Assembly: GCF_002845275.2 (NCBI RefSeq)
Contig: NZ_CP088149.1
Span: 3,096,501 to 3,160,500, forward strand
Reading direction: 5' to 3'
Length of the DNA: 64,000 nt
Origin: Pseudomonas sp. S06B 330
Lineage (GTDB): Bacteria; Pseudomonadota; Gammaproteobacteria; Pseudomonadales; Pseudomonadaceae
Shown here piece by piece: positions 58,981 through 64,000 of the stretch (the first letter of the stretch is position 1; the number at the start of each line of letters is the position of its first letter). A program made the translations under genes and the position numbers. The notes beneath the pieces were generated by a model. It saw nothing but the letters and a program-made list of their open reading frames with translations, searched no databases and was not told where the DNA came from.

Positions 58981-59961
58981 TTAGTTGTACTCAAGAATAT
59001 AGTTCAATGTGGCATTAGCCATACCCGGCTCGAACGCTTGAGAATCTTTCTTGACATACTCAGCAACGACAGGCAAGCGATAGATCTCTCCTGTGGGTTC
59101 ACTTCTCACCCAGGTCATTCCCAACGCACCGCCGAGAGAGAAAGGTAACTTTATGCCCTGGTCACTTAACAACGAAAGTTCCACCCCTTTAGCCCCACCT
59201 GGCTCCAAACTCAACCGCCCGGGGCCTTCCGAGCTGCCATCAAAATATACCTTTACAGGAACTTTAGTACCGGCTGCCATTCCTGAGCACAGAACGTCAA
59301 GATTGAAGGACTTCTGTTTTGACCCCAAATTGGAAATTGGAACACGCCCCATGGGAATGTTAATTTTTTCTACACCCGTACAGCCTGAAAAATACGCTTG
59401 ACTGTAAATTCTGGTACTTCCGAAGAATTTAACCTCTAATGCATTCCAGCCATTCAAAATTTGCTGAACTTTGAAGTTCATAAGTGCTTGACCCGTTGCA
59501 ATGTCCCGGGATATCCGGACATAATCAATCCTTACTTTATTTAACGCATCAACGACCCCACCCGCTCCCTCATAACTTTTTTGAAATGGGATTGCGCGAG
59601 ACCCATTTAAGTCTATAAGTCTAAACCCAACACCCGCTACTCCCGTATGAAATACATCAGTGAAACCTTCCACCAATGATCCTTGCTCCATTAACATGGA
59701 TATATATCGCATCCCCGGATTACAGACAAAACCTCTAGAGCCATTGAGATTAATTATGATCGGTTGCGACGAAGCCATTACCGATCCAACAGGAGCTTTA
59801 CGCAGCTCTATAGAGCTCGGGAGAGACGCCTCGACAAAAAATTTATTATTCCCACTACCCTGCTGAAGATACCAAGTGCACTCTTCCACGGTCGCCGCTT
59901 GAACCGTGCTTAAGCTCAAAGCAGCACTCAAAACCCACAAACATAACACTATATATTTCAT
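58981..59961 (-). CDS. Fimbrial tip adhesin
   Basis: A 326-residue protein with a signal peptide (SLSTVQA-ATVEE). An N-terminal receptor-binding half is followed by a C-terminal pilin half: SGCTGVEKINIPMGRVPIS near residue 195, LDVLCSG, GVELSLLSDQGIKLPFSLG and a final beta strand ATLNYILEY, as in two-domain adhesins such as MrkD or PapG. It starts 4 bases after the usher stop and is the last gene of the operon. Confidence 0.87.
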   Translation of the reverse strand: MKYIVLCLWVLSAALSLSTVQAATVEECTWYLQQGSGNNKFFVEASLPSSIELRKAPVGSVMASSQPIIINLNGSRGFVCNPGMRYISMLMEQGSLVEGFTDVFHTGVAGVGFRLIDLNGSRAIPFQKSYEGAGGVVDALNKVRIDYVRISRDIATGQALMNFKVQQILNGWNALEVKFFGSTRIYSQAYFSGCTGVEKINIPMGRVPISNLGSKQKSFNLDVLCSGMAAGTKVPVKVYFDGSSEGPGRLSLEPGGAKGVELSLLSDQGIKLPFSLGGALGMTWVRSEPTGEIYRLPVVAEYVKKDSQAFEPGMANATLNYILEYN

Positions 59962-59965
59962 CTGA

Positions 59966-62485
59966 TTACTCCGCAGCCAATTGAATATCGCAGGCAGCTT
60001 TCACTTGATCATATAACAACAGAGAGTCACGCTCTGGCAATTTGTAACTTACATTACAACTATTACCAGACCAACTTAAAGTTAGCCGCCCGTGTTCCTT
60101 GATGCCAAATACTAATGCGCGCGATTGGTTATCCACTACCGCTAACAACAGATTGTCTTCATCAAATAATTGCGCACCAAATGGCAATTTTTTTCCGTTA
60201 GCTTGCAGGAGATCAAATTGCACGCGTCGGCCGGTGGAGGCTTCAAAGCGGGCTTTGACAATCGAGCCTCGACGGGGAACAACCCTCTGAGAGGTTTCAG
60301 TGACGTCAACGTCGCTACCGAGGGTTTGGGTGTCGATATTTACCCAGTTGTAGCGATACGGCTGCACGTAACCTTCGATGGTGTAACCCGCGCCATCGGT
60401 TCGAGCCGTCGAACCTTCGACCGCCGCACCTTTGACCCCAGGCACCTCGATCAATGCAAAGGTCTCACCCACTGGTTGACCGAAGGTTACGCCGCCACTG
60501 TGGGCTACCACCGAGCCGGACGCGGTCATGTCCAGATGCCGCGAGGGTCCTGACTTCGAATAGTTTGCCGCGACCTTGGCCGACGGCGCATCCCAGCCCA
60601 GGCCAACGCTGCCGGAGCGCTCGCTGTCGTACAGCCCGGCCTGAGCCGAGTACGACCAAGTGTTGGCATCGTTGAGGTAACCCGCGACACCGCTCTGCAC
60701 ACTCTCCTGACCTTTACTGGCAGTAGCGAGGTTGGCATAGAGGCGCTGCGAGCGAACACGCGGGCCGAACGGCACACTTACCGAGAACGCCAACTGATTA
60801 TCCGAGTCGCGCGACGGGCCAGCATTTTGCGTGTGAGAGGTCGACACGCTGTAGCTCACCTCACCGATAGTGGCGCTGTAGCCAACCTGCAAACGCCGCG
60901 TACTGCCGGCAAGATCCCAATAGTCGGTCTCGCCGGCGCTGATAAAGAGCGAGCCGTAGCCACCAATCGTCTGATTGATACTCAAGTCCAGACGATTCTT
61001 CTGTCGGCCGCGACTTCCGTAGAAATCGGCCTGATCCGACTCGTCGATGTGTTCGCTCAGCGTGCGATATCCCGAAGTAGAATAGCGATAACCGGCCATG
61101 GTGAACGTGGTGTTGGTTTTACTCAGGGTCTTGGAGTACAGAAAACGCACACTCTGGCCCGTGGTCTGCTTGCCGCTATCCGGCCGTGAACGGCTGTTGG
61201 TGACATCCACGGACATCCCACCTAACGATGAGTTGATGCCAACACCTACGTTGAGCGCCGTATAACCTTCGCTACCGAGCACACCACCGTAACTCGTAAG
61301 GTTGTCGGTCGCGCCATACACTGCTGTGGCTTGAAGCATGTTGGGCGATACGGATCGTTCATTGTCGTATTCACCCACTGACAAGCTGTACTGGAAGTTT
61401 CCCCGGCGGGTCATCACCGGCAGGTAGGAATAAGCCTGGCTGTATTTACGCTCGCGTCCATCAGACTCGATGATCGTGATTTCCAGGTCACCATTGGAAC
61501 CGCCTGGATAGATATCGCGGATCTCGAAGGCCCCCGGCGACACCGAGGTGGAATAGATCACATAGCCGTTCTGGCGTACTTCGACGATGGCATTGGTTTC
61601 GGCAATGCCACGTACGACCGGCGCATAACCGGCTTCATCATCGGGCATCATGCCGATGTCCGAGCCAAGCTGAAAACCGCGAAAACGCGTGCTGTCGAAA
61701 ATCTCACCATTGCTGTACAGCTGGCCAACGCCAAAACGCCCCTTGAGGCTGGTAACATCGTGCTCCAGGTAGGTTCGGTTGCTCGAAAAAGTCCGTGAAG
61801 TCCCGGTGCCCTGACTGAGCGACGATTCGTTACGCAGGCGCCACTGACCGATGTTCAGACCGTTGCGTAAGCCCAGGTAGCCGTATTCGCTGCGAAAGCC
61901 GTCACCGGTGTTACGGTTGAAGTTCAACTGATAGCTGCTGAACAGCGCAGTGATGCCGTCATCCCACAATGACGGGTCGACATAGCCTCGGGCCCGGCGC
62001 TTGATGTAAACCTGTGGAACGCTGATGTGCAACGACAACTTGGCCACGTCGAGTTCGAGGGTTGCGCCGTCAATACGCAGTAAAGTGACAGGGTCGCTGT
62101 CAGTGCTGTCGGCCGAGACGATGCCTTCTTGTATCAAACGCTGCACGTCGATGCCGAGGTCGCGCAGCAGTCCAAGAGTCAGGAGCGGTTGCGCATCAGC
62201 GTTCTCGGCTTCCTCGTCAACCACGAAAGTAACTTCCTGACGTCGATCCAATTGTTGGTTAACGTACAGATCAACGCTATAGGTACCGGGAACGATGCCG
62301 TTCGACTGCTCGAAATAACGCAAATCGACCTCGGCATCCTTATTCTTGAGAAACATCGGGTTAAATTGGGCAGCGACCACTGTTGTGGAGCTCAGAAAAC
62401 TGAGGGCGGCTACGCATGAAAGGTGCCTACTGGTGCTCAGACTGGAATTCTTTTTTTGTTTAGAGGGCGACAAGAAAGCTTTCAA
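59966..62485 (-). CDS. Outer membrane usher of chaperone-usher fimbriae
   Basis: An 839-residue usher (FimD/PapC family). N-terminal domain AQFNPMFLKNKDAEVDLRYFE follows a signal segment (SFLSSTTVVA). The beta-barrel and plug include GFQLGSDIGMMPDDEAGYAPVVRGIAETNAIVEVRQNGY, with FEIRDIYPGGSNGDLEITIIESDGRE next; the C-terminal domains include PFGAQLFDEDNLLLAVVDNQSRALV. It transports and polymerises pilin-chaperone complexes. Lies 77 bases after the chaperone. Confidence 0.94.
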   Translation of the reverse strand: MKAFLSPSKQKKNSSLSTSRHLSCVAALSFLSSTTVVAAQFNPMFLKNKDAEVDLRYFEQSNGIVPGTYSVDLYVNQQLDRRQEVTFVVDEEAENADAQPLLTLGLLRDLGIDVQRLIQEGIVSADSTDSDPVTLLRIDGATLELDVAKLSLHISVPQVYIKRRARGYVDPSLWDDGITALFSSYQLNFNRNTGDGFRSEYGYLGLRNGLNIGQWRLRNESSLSQGTGTSRTFSSNRTYLEHDVTSLKGRFGVGQLYSNGEIFDSTRFRGFQLGSDIGMMPDDEAGYAPVVRGIAETNAIVEVRQNGYVIYSTSVSPGAFEIRDIYPGGSNGDLEITIIESDGRERKYSQAYSYLPVMTRRGNFQYSLSVGEYDNERSVSPNMLQATAVYGATDNLTSYGGVLGSEGYTALNVGVGINSSLGGMSVDVTNSRSRPDSGKQTTGQSVRFLYSKTLSKTNTTFTMAGYRYSTSGYRTLSEHIDESDQADFYGSRGRQKNRLDLSINQTIGGYGSLFISAGETDYWDLAGSTRRLQVGYSATIGEVSYSVSTSHTQNAGPSRDSDNQLAFSVSVPFGPRVRSQRLYANLATASKGQESVQSGVAGYLNDANTWSYSAQAGLYDSERSGSVGLGWDAPSAKVAANYSKSGPSRHLDMTASGSVVAHSGGVTFGQPVGETFALIEVPGVKGAAVEGSTARTDGAGYTIEGYVQPYRYNWVNIDTQTLGSDVDVTETSQRVVPRRGSIVKARFEASTGRRVQFDLLQANGKKLPFGAQLFDEDNLLLAVVDNQSRALVFGIKEHGRLTLSWSGNSCNVSYKLPERDSLLLYDQVKAACDIQLAAE

Positions 62486-62562
62486 ATTAGTACCCTTATG
62501 CGCAGGGCACTCCCTAAGCCGGAGTCCCTTCGCTAGAGTTGGAAAAATGGATAATTTGCGTA

Positions 62563-63282
62563 TTACCGCTGAATAACCGACTGATATTTGACCAGAGCAC
62601 CAAAGTCATTGACAGACTCCCATCGAACTTCGGTAGATTCCCGAACATTTTTAGGGGGATTTTTTATCTTCATTTTTGCCGAACTTTTAGGGCCGACCAT
62701 TTCCGCCTCAGCCAGATACTCCCTGCCGCCGATAATAACTTTCGCCACGCCCAGGGAAACGTTGAATGCGGAGGAATTATTGGCCAACAACATCGTTTCG
62801 CCGGAATTACTTACAAGCTTCCAGCTGAGATTTTTTGCTGCTTCATCCGGCGTGCCTGGAAGTTTCGCCGGTCGATAAAACAACTTTAGGCGCTGACGGA
62901 ACGCCACTTGCAGGTTGTTATCCGTCCCAGTCAATTGCGGTATTTCCTGAACGCTTAACCAAAACACCGACTCGCGATCCTCGGGCAATCCTTTACCTTG
63001 GTAAAAGATTCGCAACGCTTGCTGTTTTTTGTGGCTAAGACGTGCAAGAGACGGGGTGATGGCGAATGGTACGTCGCTTTCAGCCTGGTTGGATGCAGCT
63101 TCAATCCAGGACTGGATCATGATGTCCTCAGCGCCCTCATTGCGCACTTGGATAGTGGCTTCGCGGTCAGTCGCCGGATAGATCACCCGCGTGCCGCCGA
63201 CCTGGACACCTGCTATTGAAAAACTTGAAGGCGCTGCCAGCGCCATAAACAGACACCAGCGCAATACTAAAGTGGATTTCAT
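62563..63282 (-). CDS. Periplasmic fimbrial chaperone
   Basis: A 239-residue PapD-like chaperone with a signal peptide (APSSFSIA-GVQVGG). Hallmarks: TRVIYPATDREATIQVRNEG in strand A-C with the conserved Arg, SVFWLSVQEIPQL, and FRQRLKLFYRPAKLPG with the Lys/Arg cleft. It folds pilin subunits and hands them to the usher. Start at ATG 63282; an upstream start four codons away is possible. Confidence 0.94.
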   Translation of the reverse strand: MKSTLVLRWCLFMALAAPSSFSIAGVQVGGTRVIYPATDREATIQVRNEGAEDIMIQSWIEAASNQAESDVPFAITPSLARLSHKKQQALRIFYQGKGLPEDRESVFWLSVQEIPQLTGTDNNLQVAFRQRLKLFYRPAKLPGTPDEAAKNLSWKLVSNSGETMLLANNSSAFNVSLGVAKVIIGGREYLAEAEMVGPKSSAKMKIKNPPKNVRESTEVRWESVNDFGALVKYQSVIQR

Positions 63283-63327
63283 TGGTGATCTCACAGAAAG
63301 CGGGGCGTTGCACCCCGCAATAACGAA

Positions 63328-63918
63328 TTACTCGTAGGACAGGGTGAACGGCAGGGTGCCGTTGGCAGTGCCCACGGCCAGTTCGGCGCCGTTGGGAACA
63401 TAAGCGGCACGCATGCTCAGGGAGGCGTTGTACTTGGCAGTCTCACCTTCGCCGGTCGATACCAGTGCTGCGGAGTAGGCTTCGTTGGCGGATAAGTTGA
63501 TAAGTTGGTTATTGCTGTCGTACATACCGATGCCAACACCTTTAGCGGTGCCGGAAGTCTTCAGCAGACTGTTGTTCTTTTCGTCAATACCCGAGCCGGC
63601 CATCGGATCGAAGCCAAATTTCACGGTGGTAAGACCGGCTGCGGTGTTGCCACAGTCCAGGTTCAGGTTGATGGATTTACCGGCAGCAATGCCCCCGCCC
63701 GCTGCACCACCGAGCGAGTCCAGACTGACTTTTCCCATGTTTACATCAATGGTCTGAGCACCAGCGCTACCACCCGTGGTGGTGCCGGCGCCAGCCGATG
63801 CAACACAGGATGCGGCAATGATTTCACCAGTGAAGTTGATGGTGCCATCAGCAGCTAGGGCGTTATTAGCCAGAGTAAAAACTACCGAAGCAGTCAAGAG
63901 TAACTTAGACATATTCAT
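63328..63918 (-). CDS. Major fimbrial subunit (pilin)
   Basis: A 196-residue type 1-like pilin with a signal peptide (FTLANNALA-ADGTINF). Pattern: INFTGEIIAASCVASAG (first disulfide Cys), INLNLDCGNT (second Cys) and a C-terminal beta strand LPFTLSYE, whose penultimate tyrosine is the chaperone/usher recognition site. It is the first gene of the operon, with AGAGGG upstream of the ATG; the promoter lies in 63919-64000, A+T-rich, up to the window edge. Confidence 0.93.
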   Translation of the reverse strand: MNMSKLLLTASVVFTLANNALAADGTINFTGEIIAASCVASAGAGTTTGGSAGAQTIDVNMGKVSLDSLGGAAGGGIAAGKSINLNLDCGNTAAGLTTVKFGFDPMAGSGIDEKNNSLLKTSGTAKGVGIGMYDSNNQLINLSANEAYSAALVSTGEGETAKYNASLSMRAAYVPNGAELAVGTANGTLPFTLSYE

Positions 63919-64000
63919 TGAAAAACAACCCTCTCAAAAGTGCCCTTGCATGTATATTTTTAGCGCAACAAAAGCGCCGATATAGAATAATTTTCGACAA

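Overview
The window looks like the chromosome of a GC-rich pseudomonad of the Pseudomonas putida/fluorescens type. The evidence is the vanillate catabolism genes, an OprD-type porin, a 3-hydroxybutyrate/acetoacetate module, DUF1652 and DUF3016 proteins, and dispersed REP-like inverted repeats. No rRNA, tRNA or CRISPR array was recognised.

Layout. (1) 1-5660, minus strand: a catabolic cluster of an amino-acid permease (cut by the window edge), an aldehyde dehydrogenase, an ArgE-like M20 deacylase, a DUF1028 protein, a RidA-family imine deaminase and a flavin monooxygenase. The last four overlap or nearly touch and look translationally coupled. (2) 5925-18294: an aromatic-acid island. It holds a GNAT protein, vanAB with divergent/convergent vanR, an OprD porin, an aldehyde dehydrogenase, an aromatic-acid MFS transporter, benzoylformate decarboxylase, a LysR regulator and a second MFS transporter. 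Sequences resembling the perfect VanR-type palindrome in front of vanA recur upstream of the second transporter. (3) 18672-23435: a KfrA-like coiled-coil DNA-binding protein with a palindromic operator-like region, then glycerate kinase, CdaR and an MFS transporter. (4) 23656-27054: an aldo/keto reductase, then valine-type catabolism (3-hydroxyisobutyryl-CoA hydrolase and acyl-CoA dehydrogenase). (5) 27131-34296: a large Ig-like repeat protein, a DAHP synthase behind a transcription-attenuation leader, and two tandem secreted paralogues with near-identical N-terminal halves.

(6) 34474-48668: a parvulin, a yejABE-type peptide importer without its ATPase, a sigma-54 activator facing a sigma-54-type promoter for GntP permease, 3-hydroxybutyrate dehydrogenase, ecotin and acetoacetyl-CoA synthetase, then assorted housekeeping and small genes. 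(7) 48800-53600: a degenerate accessory zone with an aminoglycoside phosphotransferase 3' remnant, an A+T-rich orphan gene, a PL7 alginate-lyase-like gene, a fimbrial adhesin fragment, an integrase remnant and a small coiled-coil gene behind a LexA-type box. (8) 52856-64000: a chaperone-usher fimbrial locus (major pilin, chaperone, usher, tip adhesin). It is next to a receiver-like protein, a NarL-type response regulator, a BvgS-like hybrid kinase and a stand-alone EAL phosphodiesterase. This resembles the Roc/Rcs-Pvr control of Cup fimbriae in P. aeruginosa.

The most interesting signals are the aromatic-residue leader peptides and terminator ahead of DAHP synthase, the extended VanR regulon coupled to benzoylformate decarboxylase, the separate receiver-like and EAL proteins of the fimbrial locus, the homogenised paralogue pair, and the uncharacterised DUF1028/RidA/M20/FMO pathway.
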